From Alistipes montrealensis (GTDB lineage Bacteria; Bacteroidota; Bacteroidia; Bacteroidales; Rikenellaceae): DNA of 64,000 nucleotides. The translations under genes were made by a program, and so were the position numbers. This document shows, piece after piece, positions 53,429 through 61,512 of the stretch (positions are counted from its first letter, which is position 1; each line of letters opens with the position of its first letter). The notes beneath the pieces are model-generated. The model ran no database searches. It was not told the origin of the DNA and saw only the letters and a program-made list of their open reading frames with translations. The DNA is taken from contig NZ_JAGYXY010000004.1 of assembly GCF_018362775.1 (NCBI RefSeq), positions 44,246 through 108,245 on the forward strand. Direction: 5' to 3'.

Positions 53429-54712
53429 ATGAAATCGTTGCATAAAATCATATTGCTTGCCTTACTGCCCCTGATGGGAGCCTGTGGCAGTATGCTCGAC
53501 ATCGAACCGCACTCGGCGGTCTCCCCGACAGTCGTCGGTTCCGGCGATATCGAAGCGCTGCGTGTGGGCATGTACAGCCAGGTCCAGGAGAACCCGACCT
53601 ATTATTCCTACATCGCCTTCGACCTTTTCGGCGGTGAACTGATGACCAGTACGGGGCGTCCGATCGACCTGATCAACTCGCTCTCCAATGCACTGCATTC
53701 GTTTATCAGCAGCCAGTGGAACGGCTACTACAAGGCGCTTTTGCAGGTGAACAACGTCATGTCGATCGCCGAGGGGCTTCCCAACAACGCTACGCGGAAC
53801 CGGGTGCTGGGCGAGTGTCACTATTTCCGGGCCTACATTTACCTCTGCCTGGTGACCCGTTTCAGCGACGTGCCCGTATTGCGCCAGAACACTCAGGACA
53901 AGGTTTCCCGCGATCCGGCATCGGAGGCGTGGGCGCTGATCGAGGAGGATCTCGACGCAGCTACGGGTTTCCTGAACGGACTGACCGCCGACAGCTACTA
54001 CTACGTATCGCCGTTTGCCGTGACCGCTTTGAAGGCCCGCGTGAAGCTCTACATGGGCAAAAAGGGCGAAGCGAAGGAGCTGGCCGAGAGCCTGATCGAG
54101 AATCCGCGTTATGCGCTCGACGACTTCAGCAAAATTTTCCGCGGCAAGGCCAATACGGAGGTGATCTTTGCCTTCTCGTGCCTGACCGAGGACGGTTCGT
54201 CGATCAAGATTTCCAACCAGTTCTACTCGTACAACCACCCCAACAAGGGCAGCTATAACTACCGTCCTGCGGGCGACGTGATGACGATGTACGCCGATAA
54301 CGACTTGCGCAAAGACATATCGATCACCACGCTCGACAACCTGAATTTCATCAACAAGTACCCCAGCGGGCAGACCGGGTCCGACCCCGTGGTCATTTCG
54401 CGCCTCGCTGAGATGTACCTGATCAGTGCCGAGGCGCAGGGGTTGAACGGCGGTCTCGACCGGCTCAACGAACTGCGCGAGAAACGCGGCCTTGAAAAGG
54501 TGAGTCCGGCCAACGAAGCCGAGTTCCTCGATGCTGTCCTGCAGGAGCGTCGCCTGGAGTTCCTGGCCGAAGGTTTCCGCTGGTACGACCTGGTGCGCAC
54601 CGGAAAGGCTACGCAGACGCTCGGGACGAAAGACTATCAGTGCCTGATGCCGCTTCCGAGCCGCGAACTGCTTTACAACCCGAATCTCAAACCTAACAAT
54701 CCGGGTTATTAA
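53429..54712 (+). CDS. SusD/RagB-like glycan-binding lipoprotein
   Basis: 427 residues. Lipobox MGACGS, so anchored at the cell surface. TPR-like helical core: SSQWNGYYKALLQVNNVM, RNRVLGECHYFRAYIYLCLVTRF (the RAY motif of the family) and the C-terminal VLQERRLEFLAEGFRWYDLVR. It captures the ligand for the SusC-like channel. Somewhat shorter than the usual 500-600 residues, implying short loops or a small ligand. Confidence 0.94.
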   Translation: MKSLHKIILLALLPLMGACGSMLDIEPHSAVSPTVVGSGDIEALRVGMYSQVQENPTYYSYIAFDLFGGELMTSTGRPIDLINSLSNALHSFISSQWNGYYKALLQVNNVMSIAEGLPNNATRNRVLGECHYFRAYIYLCLVTRFSDVPVLRQNTQDKVSRDPASEAWALIEEDLDAATGFLNGLTADSYYYVSPFAVTALKARVKLYMGKKGEAKELAESLIENPRYALDDFSKIFRGKANTEVIFAFSCLTEDGSSIKISNQFYSYNHPNKGSYNYRPAGDVMTMYADNDLRKDISITTLDNLNFINKYPSGQTGSDPVVISRLAEMYLISAEAQGLNGGLDRLNELREKRGLEKVSPANEAEFLDAVLQERRLEFLAEGFRWYDLVRTGKATQTLGTKDYQCLMPLPSRELLYNPNLKPNNPGY

Positions 54713-54739
54713 CAAGGATCGTCCAATAGAGATAAAATT

Positions 54740-55693
54740 ATGAAAACGATGAGATTATATAAATATATGATTGGGATGCTCCTATGCGCATGGCTGCTGA
54801 TGTCGTGCGACAACTCGAACCGTTTCGACGAGTATGCTAAATTCGATACTACGGCGGAGACGGCCTGGGGGCAGAGCATCGTCAACGGATCGAACGGTTA
54901 TGTGGCTCACGTAAAGAGCGACAAAACCTACACCCTGGCGAACGGCGTGGATGTGCTGGAGATGGCTTTCCTGGCCGACGACGGCCTTGCCATGCAGATG
55001 TTCCTGTTCAAAATCGCGCTGAGCGACCGGATTACCCTGCGTACGACCCTTGCCAATGATAAGGACGCGGTGGGAACCGGCCAGACGATCATGAACCAGC
55101 TCGAAGCGATGCAGAAGAACGGAAAGAAGGTGTTGGGCGGCACGAACGCCGACTTCTTCAATACGACGACCTACATTCCATACGGCGTATGCTACCGCGA
55201 CGGCGTGGCGGTGAAGACTTCGTTCAGCCGCGAGGACTGCAATGTCTTCGTGATATCGAAAGACAATACGGCCTACTGCCTCACGACGGAGGAGTATACC
55301 CTCTTTAAGGATCAGGTCCGCGAGGCGGTCTGCGGCCGCAGTACGCTGCTGCTCAAGAACGGCGAGCAGTTGGACCAGAGTTCCAACACGATGCCTGCCG
55401 CGACGATGGAGCCGCGCACCGCAATCGGCGTGTCGCAGGACGGCAAGGAGGTTTACCTGATGGTCGTCGACGGCCGCAACTTCTACTATTCGAACGGCGC
55501 CGACCTGCTGGACCTGATGAACCTGATGTCGGCCTGCGGCGCCAGCGACGCCCTGAACCTCGACGGCGGCGGTTCCTCGACCTTCATTGCCAAAGACATT
55601 GAATCGGGCGAACTGAAACTGTTGAACTGGCCGACCGACAACGGCGGCGTCATGCGTAAAGTAGCGACCGGATTGGCGATTGTTGAACAATAA
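54740..55693 (+). CDS. Phosphodiester glycosidase family lipoprotein (NAGPA domain)
   Basis: 317 residues. Lipobox MSCDNS. From about 60 to the end lies the NAGPA (phosphodiester alpha-GlcNAcase, uncovering-enzyme) domain: GGTNADFF, EPRTAIGVSQDGKEVYLMVVDGR and the DALNLDGGGSSTF signature. In animals this fold removes GlcNAc from GlcNAc-1-phospho-mannose; bacterial members may hydrolyse other sugar-phosphodiesters. Directly follows SusD, so it likely trims the captured glycan at the cell surface. A second copy of the family lies in the same neighbourhood (58537-59379). Confidence 0.9.
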   Translation: MKTMRLYKYMIGMLLCAWLLMSCDNSNRFDEYAKFDTTAETAWGQSIVNGSNGYVAHVKSDKTYTLANGVDVLEMAFLADDGLAMQMFLFKIALSDRITLRTTLANDKDAVGTGQTIMNQLEAMQKNGKKVLGGTNADFFNTTTYIPYGVCYRDGVAVKTSFSREDCNVFVISKDNTAYCLTTEEYTLFKDQVREAVCGRSTLLLKNGEQLDQSSNTMPAATMEPRTAIGVSQDGKEVYLMVVDGRNFYYSNGADLLDLMNLMSACGASDALNLDGGGSSTFIAKDIESGELKLLNWPTDNGGVMRKVATGLAIVEQ

Positions 55694-55705
55694 ACGACGG
55701 AACAG

Positions 55706-57466
55706 ATGAAAACGATTTTTCAATACCTGCTCCTGACTGCCGCATGTGCGGCGTTCGGAGCCTGTCAGGATTTCAGCGACGATTCGGCGTTCACGCCGGA
55801 GACGCCCGAACTCTCGTTCGTGGAATCCGGCATCGATGCCGGAAAAGCGACCGGAGACTATCAACTTACGATCAAGTCCAACCTTCCCTGGCGTATCGAA
55901 GCCGACAAGGACTGGGTGACATTCGATCCCTCGTTCGGTTCCGGTGACGCTACGATCACGGTGACGGTGGCCGCCAACCGCACGCTCAGCGAGCGTACGG
56001 CGACGATCTCGGCCTATGTCATCAAGGGTGAGAATACTTCCCTGCCCGTGAAGCAGGCTGCTGCGAGCGCTTCGGACCTCGCGACGCACTACTATGTCAA
56101 GGCCGATGCCACGGCCGACAAGGACGGTCTGACGTGGGAGACGGCCACTTCGCTCGACAACGCCATCGAACTGGCGATGAACGGCGACGTGATCCACGTG
56201 GCCGCCGGTTCCTACGTGCCTTCGGTTCCGTTGACGGGTATGAAGACGGCGCTGGACAACACGTTCGAAATCCACAGCAACTTCTCGATGATCGGCGGTT
56301 ATCCGGCCGATGCGGCCACGGGCGCCGAGGCCGATCCCGAAGCGAACGAAACGATTCTGGATGGTAACAAGGCCGTGTGCCACGTGGTTACGGTAACGGC
56401 TGCCAAGATGGCCGGCATGAAGGCTACGCTCAACGGTTTCACGATCAAGAACGGTTCGTCGCAGTTCGGCACGGTGGGAAGTACGACAATCGGCGGCGTG
56501 AAATTCTACCAAAGTTACGGCGCAGGTATTTTCATCGGTAATTCGACGGTGGATGTGCTGAATTGCAAGATCAAGGACAATACGGATATCCGTATGGGTG
56601 CTATCCGCGTCGACGCGGGGGCCGAGGCGCTGTTCGACAACTGTCAGGTTGTGGACAATGCAACCAAATCGACGGCAGCGTACAACGGCGGCTGTCTGTG
56701 GGTCGACGGAGCCAACTTGCTGCGAATCAACAACTGTACCTTTAACAACAATAAGACCTCGGGCGTCGGCATCTGTATCTATATTTTCGGCGATACGGGC
56801 GGCAAGACCAACGTGCTGATCAGCAACACCACGATCTCGAACAACAGTGTCAATCCCGAACATGCCACTAAGAACGGCGGTGGTATCTACGTCCGCGAGA
56901 ACGGCAATCTGGTGATCGTCAATTCGACGGTTTACGGCAACCATGCCGGAAAGGGCGGCGGTATCGCAGTCTACGGTTCGGCAGCCAAGGCAAGCAAAAC
57001 CGTGATTGTCAGCTGTACGATTGCAGGTAATACCAACGTGACGGCTGCGAGCGGTCCGGGTATCCAGCAGGTGAATGCCTACGGAGCTGTGGAGGTTTAC
57101 AACACGCTGGTTGCGGGCAACTCGCAGGGCGGCGTGGAGGACAACGTCGTGTGGGCAGGCAGCAACTACAAGGTGGCCAGCTCGATCATCGGCAACACGG
57201 TTTACAACGCCGACGGCGGAGTGGTTGCAGGAGCGTCGTTCGATCCGGCTTCGATGCTCAGCCCGCTGAACGATAACGGCGGAGTGACGAAGACCTGCGT
57301 ACTGATCGGTGACGGAAATCCCGCCCGCCAGTATGGAATGTCCGCTTCGGACCTGAAGATCCTGGGCGAAACGCTCGACCCGGCGTTCGGCGAGGCGATC
57401 AGCACGGTCGACCAGATCGGCGGATCGCGCACGGGCAAGACGGTGATCGGAGCCGTCGTGAAATAA
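55706..57466 (+). CDS. BACON and right-handed beta-helix lipoprotein
   Basis: 586 residues. Lipoprotein signal with lipobox FGACQD. A BACON domain spans about 30-120 (LTIKSNLPWRIEADKDWVTFD, SERTATISAY). Residues 130-580 form a parallel beta-helix of pectate-lyase type (repeated turns with Asn ladders: CTFNNNKTSG, TTISNNSVN, NGGGIYVRENGNLVIVNSTVYGN). No lyase catalytic Lys/Arg cluster was recognised, so it may be a glycan-binding or adhesion protein rather than an enzyme. Last gene before the terminator at 57478. Confidence 0.85.
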   Translation: MKTIFQYLLLTAACAAFGACQDFSDDSAFTPETPELSFVESGIDAGKATGDYQLTIKSNLPWRIEADKDWVTFDPSFGSGDATITVTVAANRTLSERTATISAYVIKGENTSLPVKQAAASASDLATHYYVKADATADKDGLTWETATSLDNAIELAMNGDVIHVAAGSYVPSVPLTGMKTALDNTFEIHSNFSMIGGYPADAATGAEADPEANETILDGNKAVCHVVTVTAAKMAGMKATLNGFTIKNGSSQFGTVGSTTIGGVKFYQSYGAGIFIGNSTVDVLNCKIKDNTDIRMGAIRVDAGAEALFDNCQVVDNATKSTAAYNGGCLWVDGANLLRINNCTFNNNKTSGVGICIYIFGDTGGKTNVLISNTTISNNSVNPEHATKNGGGIYVRENGNLVIVNSTVYGNHAGKGGGIAVYGSAAKASKTVIVSCTIAGNTNVTAASGPGIQQVNAYGAVEVYNTLVAGNSQGGVEDNVVWAGSNYKVASSIIGNTVYNADGGVVAGASFDPASMLSPLNDNGGVTKTCVLIGDGNPARQYGMSASDLKILGETLDPAFGEAISTVDQIGGSRTGKTVIGAVVK

Positions 57467-57477
57467 GGTTATTCACA

Positions 57478-57510
57478 GGGGCGTGCCGGCAGTTCGGTAC
57501 GCCCTTTTTT
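57478..57510 (+). terminator. Terminator/attenuator before the TIM-barrel gene
   Basis: Stem GGGCGTGCCG/CGGTACGCCC (one G-T mismatch) with a 7-base loop and a T6 tract, only 13 bp before the next start codon. Since little room remains for another promoter, partial read-through into the next gene is likely. Confidence 0.75.
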
Positions 57511-57523
57511 AATTTTTCGAACG

Positions 57524-58456
57524 ATGAAATCATTGAAAACAGCGGTGTCACTGCTCGTTCTCCTGGTCGGCATCCCCGTGTTTGCAGGCCAGCCTGCACC
57601 GCGGCTGAAGGTGGGCTCTTCGTCCGGGATTTTCGGGCCGGTCTCCAACTGGACCTACGAAACCTTTGCCGAGGCGAAGAAGGCCGGTATCGATGCCATC
57701 GAGATCAGCGCTTCGAAGCTGTTTTTGGACAAGGAGATGACCGACGATAAGCAGATCGAAGCGCGCTGCTGGCGGTTGAAACGCGACCTCAAACGAGCCG
57801 GGATTGAAATCTGGTCGGTGCACATGCCTTACGGCAAAGAGATCGACCTTTCACAGACGGACGAAGCTGTCCGGCAAAAAAGCGTCGAGCTGAACCGGCG
57901 CGTACTGCGTTTCTGCCGCATCCTGTCGCCCCGGATCGTGCTGTTCCACCCGAGCTGGTATCTCGGCCACGGGGAGCGTGACGCGCGGATCGCCTGCCTG
58001 GTGCGGTCGGTCGGGGAGTTGCTCCCGGATGCGAAGAAGATCGGCGCCGAGGTGGTTATCGAGAACATGTTGGGTTACGAACTGGTCAAGGACGAGAACT
58101 ACGAGCGTCCGCTGAACCGGACGGTCGAGGAGGTGCTGCACATCATGTCGCTGATGCCCCGGGAGGTGAATGCTGCGGTTGATACCAACCACATCGACAA
58201 TCCGGAACTGCTGATCGAGGCGCTCGGCACGCGGGTGAAGACGATCCACGTCAGCGACGGCGACGGCCGCAACGAGTGCCACGAACTGCCCTGGCAGGGC
58301 AGGGGTGACAACGACTGGGTGGCTGTCCTGAAAGCGTTGTACGAGGATGCCCGTTACCGGGGCGTTTTCATGTACGAAGTCAAGAAGGCGGAATTCCCGG
58401 AGTTGAAAGCCTGCTACGACAAGATGTACGAACAGTACGTGCAGTCGAAGCAATAG
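57524..58456 (+). CDS. Secreted sugar-phosphate isomerase/epimerase-like TIM barrel
   Basis: 310 residues. Signal peptide (AVSLLVLLVGIPVFAG). An AP-endonuclease-2/xylose-isomerase-like TIM barrel with metal-ligand residues in VVIENM, NAAVDTNHID, IHVSDGDGRNE and FMYEVK. Such proteins bind divalent metal and act on sugars or sugar phosphates, including isomerases and some sugar-phosphodiester and carbohydrate-oxidation enzymes. The exported form in this locus fits a step on a phosphorylated sugar, but the reaction is unknown. Confidence 0.85.
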   Translation: MKSLKTAVSLLVLLVGIPVFAGQPAPRLKVGSSSGIFGPVSNWTYETFAEAKKAGIDAIEISASKLFLDKEMTDDKQIEARCWRLKRDLKRAGIEIWSVHMPYGKEIDLSQTDEAVRQKSVELNRRVLRFCRILSPRIVLFHPSWYLGHGERDARIACLVRSVGELLPDAKKIGAEVVIENMLGYELVKDENYERPLNRTVEEVLHIMSLMPREVNAAVDTNHIDNPELLIEALGTRVKTIHVSDGDGRNECHELPWQGRGDNDWVAVLKALYEDARYRGVFMYEVKKAEFPELKACYDKMYEQYVQSKQ

Positions 58457-58477
58457 AAAGGTGTTAAGGTTAATGGG

Positions 58478-58515
58478 AACGCGGGTTGATGAGATTTCAT
58501 CAACCCGCGTTTTTT
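58478..58515. terminator. Bidirectional terminator between convergent glycosidase and TIM-barrel genes
   Basis: Perfect 15-bp stem AACGCGGGTTGATGA/TCATCAACCCGCGTT with a 4-base loop and a T-run (58510-58515). Confidence 0.9.
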
Positions 58516-58536
58516 GATTTCGGGATCGTGTGCCGC

Positions 58537-59379
58537 TTATTTGCGGACTACGATGCAGTTGGGCACGCCGCGTTCGCCTTCGTGGTCGAAGCGGCGGTTG
58601 TCGTAGGGATGGTTGAGCACGCCTTCCTTGGCAGTCCAGAGCGTCGAGGAGCCGCCGCCGTCGAGATTCAGCGCCTCGGTGAGGCCCAGTTGGCGGGCGA
58701 TGTAGGCCGTTTCGGCGATGGTCGCGCCGTCGCCCTGGCCCTTGAAACGTCCGTCGATCACGGCCATTACGACCGTACCGTCGGCGCGCTTGCCAATCAG
58801 CGTGCGGGGATGGCGGCGGGTGTAGAAACTGTCGCCGGAGGTGTATTCGACCGTCTTCCCGTTATCGATCAGCACGGGCCCGGCGGCCAGGGCCGAACGG
58901 TAGCGGCGCACCACGTCGGGATATTGCGCCGTGTCGCAGGGGAAAATATCCATCTTGCGGCCCTTCTTGTCCTTGAAAGCCACGATGCCGTTGGTGCGCA
59001 TCAGCTCTTCGGGGGTGGTTCGACCTACGACTTTTTTGTCCAGCAGCACGAAGGTGACGGGAGCGAAGGTCTTGACGTTGAAGTAGCTGCCGTTGACGGC
59101 GATCTCGGCCCCGGCGGCTTTGCCCAGGGCGCTCGTAGCCTCCGCCTTGCGGTCGAGGTGGACGATGGCAGTCGTAAAACTGCGCCCGGGGTAGGTGGCG
59201 ACGGAGATGCTCTGGCACGAACCGAACATGTCGATCTGTGCATAGCGGCATTCGGCGCCGTCGCCGAGGTCGGTCGTGCGCCATTCGGCGGCAGCGAATG
59301 CAATCGAGTCGCGGGGAGTCTGCGCCGCGGCGGTGAAAGAACAGAGGAGCGCCAGGGCTCCCAGCAGGGTTTTGTTCAT
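58537..59379 (-). CDS. Second phosphodiester glycosidase family protein (NAGPA domain), secreted
   Basis: 280 residues from the ATG at 59377-59379 (an earlier ATG at 59407 overlaps the promoter). Signal peptide (LLGALALLCSFTAAAQ) without lipobox Cys, so soluble in the periplasm or outside. The NAGPA signature is complete: AVNGSYFN, HPRTLIGKRADGTVVMAVIDGRF and EALNLDGGGSSTLW. It is a separate divergent copy of the lipoprotein at 54740; low overall similarity but shared motifs. Convergent to the glycan operon, with its own promoter. Confidence 0.9.
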   Translation of the reverse strand: MNKTLLGALALLCSFTAAAQTPRDSIAFAAAEWRTTDLGDGAECRYAQIDMFGSCQSISVATYPGRSFTTAIVHLDRKAEATSALGKAAGAEIAVNGSYFNVKTFAPVTFVLLDKKVVGRTTPEELMRTNGIVAFKDKKGRKMDIFPCDTAQYPDVVRRYRSALAAGPVLIDNGKTVEYTSGDSFYTRRHPRTLIGKRADGTVVMAVIDGRFKGQGDGATIAETAYIARQLGLTEALNLDGGGSSTLWTAKEGVLNHPYDNRRFDHEGERGVPNCIVVRK

Positions 59380-59406
59380 GGTTTCAGTAAACGGAGTTAG
59401 TATCCA

Positions 59407-59438
59407 CAAATTTACGCATTTAGCTCCGATTTCGCAAG
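59407..59438 (-). promoter_or_regulatory. Promoter of the second phosphodiester glycosidase gene
   Basis: Minus-strand TAAATTTG (59407-59414) and CTTG (59435-59438) with a 20-bp spacer; one mismatch in the -33 box. Confidence 0.6.
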
Positions 59439-59467
59439 TTTGCGGGCTGCTATTTTTCCGAAAAGAA

Positions 59468-59493
59468 AGCGCCTCCGGGTATTCGGAGGCGCT
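59468..59493 (-). terminator. Terminator of the lipoprotein gene at 59515
   Basis: Perfect AGCGCCTCCG/CGGAGGCGCT stem with a 6-base loop; on the minus strand followed by TTTCTTTT. Confidence 0.8.
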
Positions 59494-59514
59494 CTGTTCG
59501 GGATTGAAAACCGC

Positions 59515-60087
59515 TTATTGCTTGGCCTTGGTGTAGACCGTGCCGGAGCCTTCGATCGTGAGGGTGTAGTCGCCCTCGGCGTTGCGGGCGATCACGCCCG
59601 TTTCGGTGAAATCGATGGTCTGGCCGTTGCCGAGGCTCTGGCCCTTGAGCAGGATTTTATCGGCTTCGCCCTGGAGTTCCCACGAGGCGTAGACCAGCGT
59701 CGCCATGTTGACCGACTTGGCTTCGCCTTCGACCATGATTTCGACGCCCATGACGGACTCGGGGTTGATCGGGTCGGGCATCGTCCATGTGCCGACGGCT
59801 TTGGCGTAAGTGGGGTCGGTGGCCACCTTCGTGGCAGCGGTTCCTTCCTCCAGCTTGCCCGTATAGTCCACGGTGATCGGGGCGCCGAGCAGCAGGCCGT
59901 TGGCGTCGGTCTTGTCGGCGTCCATGGTCGAGAAGGTGTAGGTATCGTCGGCGGTCAGTGCGCGGACGGTGACGGTGTTCATCGAGGCGTCGGTAATGAC
60001 TCCCGAGAAGGTCTTGGGGGTGTTGTCAGCGCAGGCGGCCAGGCCGCAGACCGCCAGGAGGGCAAACAGGGATTTGATGTTTTTCAT
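59515..60087 (-). CDS. Lipocalin-like lipoprotein
   Basis: 190 residues. Lipobox LAACAD. The mature part has two repeated beta-rich halves: an N-terminal NlpE/OB-like part with TFSGVITDASMNTVTVRA and a C-terminal lipocalin-like part starting near GTWTMPDPINPESVMG and ILLKGQSLGNGQTIDF. No catalytic residues are visible. It follows nfnB by 30 bp on the same strand and may be the last gene of that operon. Function unknown. Confidence 0.75.
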   Translation of the reverse strand: MKNIKSLFALLAVCGLAACADNTPKTFSGVITDASMNTVTVRALTADDTYTFSTMDADKTDANGLLLGAPITVDYTGKLEEGTAATKVATDPTYAKAVGTWTMPDPINPESVMGVEIMVEGEAKSVNMATLVYASWELQGEADKILLKGQSLGNGQTIDFTETGVIARNAEGDYTLTIEGSGTVYTKAKQ

Positions 60088-60117
60088 GAAGCTGTTATTT
60101 AGGGATTTGCATGTTTT

Positions 60118-61509
60118 CTAGTTTGCTCCGTTTTTTACATATTCGTCGATGGCTTTGGCCGCGGTGCGTCCTGCGCCCATGGCCAGGATGACCGTTGCGG
60201 CGCCCGTCACGGCGTCGCCGCCGGCGAAAACGCCCGGGCGGGTCGTTGCGCCGTGTTCGTCGGCCGTGATGCAGCCGCGGCGGGAGGTTTCCAGTCCGGC
60301 GGTTGTGGCGGCCAGCAGCGGGTTGGGCGAAGTGCCCAGCGCCATGATTACCACGTCGCAGGGGATTTCGAAATCCGAACCCTCCTTGACGACCGGCGAT
60401 CGGCGGCCGCTTTCGTCGGGTTCGCCCAGCTCCATCTCCACGCAGCGCAGTCCTGTGACCCAGCCTTTTTCGTCGCCGAGGACCTCGGTGGGGTTGGTCA
60501 GCATGCGGAAACAGATGCCCTCCTCCTTGGCGTGGTGGACCTCCTCGACGCGCGCCGGGAGCTCCTTTTCCGAACGGCGGTAGACGATCGTCGCCTCTGC
60601 GCCCAGCCGTTTGGCCGTGCGCACGGCGTCCATCGCCACGTTGCCGCCGCCTACGACCACGACGCGCTGCCCGACGTAGATCGGGGTGTCGTACTCCTTG
60701 TCGTAAGCGTGCATCAGGTTGGCGCGCGTGAGGAATTCGTTGGCCGAAACCACGCCGTTGAGGTTCTCGCCCGGGATGCCCATGAAGCGGGGCAGTCCGG
60801 CGCCCGAGCCGATGAAGACGGCGTCGTAACCCTCCTCTTCGAGCAGCGAGTCGATCGTCACGGTGCGTCCCACGATCACGTCGGTTTCGATTTCGACGCC
60901 CAGCCGTTCGACCTGTGCGATTTCACGCGCCACGATCCGCTCCTTCGGGAGGCGGAATTCGGGGATGCCGTAGACCAATACGCCGCCCACCTTGTGCAGT
61001 GCCTCGAAGATTTTCACTTCGTAGCCCATGCGGGCCAGGTCGCTGGCGCAGGCCAGTCCGGCCGGGCCGCTGCCGATGACGGCGACTTTATGGCCGTTGC
61101 GGGCTGCGGCGGGCTGTACGGGGGCGCCGTGTTCAAGTTTCCAGTCGCCGACGAAACGTTCGAGTTTACCCACGGCGACCGGTTCGCTCTTGATGTCCAG
61201 GATGCACGAACCTTCGCACTGGCTCTCCTGCGGGCAGACGCGGCCGCAGATCGAAGGCAGCGAACTGTCCTCGGAGATGATGTCGGCGGCCTCCTGCAGC
61301 CGGCCTTCGTGCAATGCGGCGATGAAGTCGGGGATGCGGATGCCTACGGGGCAGGCCGCTACGCAGCGGGGATTCTTGCAGCGCAGGCAGCGGGAGGCTT
61401 CGAGCGTGGCTTCTTCGAGGTTGTAGCCGTAGCAGACCTCCTCGAAGTTGGCTGCACGGAGTTTTGGGTCTTGTTCGCGCACGGGAACGCGCGGTATCTT
61501 GTTTGCCAT
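60118..61509 (-). CDS. nfnB: NfnB-like ferredoxin:NADP+ oxidoreductase subunit (GltD-type)
   Basis: 463 residues. N-terminal [4Fe-4S] cysteines in CLRCKNPRCVAACPVGI and CGRVCPQESQCEGSC, FAD motif AVIGSGPAGLACASDLA, NADPH motif VVVGGGNVAMDAVRTAKRLG. Often annotated as glutamate synthase small subunit, but no large GltB subunit is near. Its partner, three bases upstream in the same operon, is a PyrK-like protein, the NfnA arrangement. The pair would bifurcate electrons: NADPH oxidation driving NAD+ and ferredoxin reduction, or the reverse. Confidence 0.85.
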   Translation of the reverse strand: MANKIPRVPVREQDPKLRAANFEEVCYGYNLEEATLEASRCLRCKNPRCVAACPVGIRIPDFIAALHEGRLQEAADIISEDSSLPSICGRVCPQESQCEGSCILDIKSEPVAVGKLERFVGDWKLEHGAPVQPAAARNGHKVAVIGSGPAGLACASDLARMGYEVKIFEALHKVGGVLVYGIPEFRLPKERIVAREIAQVERLGVEIETDVIVGRTVTIDSLLEEEGYDAVFIGSGAGLPRFMGIPGENLNGVVSANEFLTRANLMHAYDKEYDTPIYVGQRVVVVGGGNVAMDAVRTAKRLGAEATIVYRRSEKELPARVEEVHHAKEEGICFRMLTNPTEVLGDEKGWVTGLRCVEMELGEPDESGRRSPVVKEGSDFEIPCDVVIMALGTSPNPLLAATTAGLETSRRGCITADEHGATTRPGVFAGGDAVTGAATVILAMGAGRTAAKAIDEYVKNGAN

Positions 61510-61512
61510 AAT

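Noticed and set aside
60118..61509. Calling this gene glutamate synthase small subunit (GltD)
   Set aside because: No GltB large subunit lies next to it, and a PyrK-like partner is directly upstream, so NfnB fits better.
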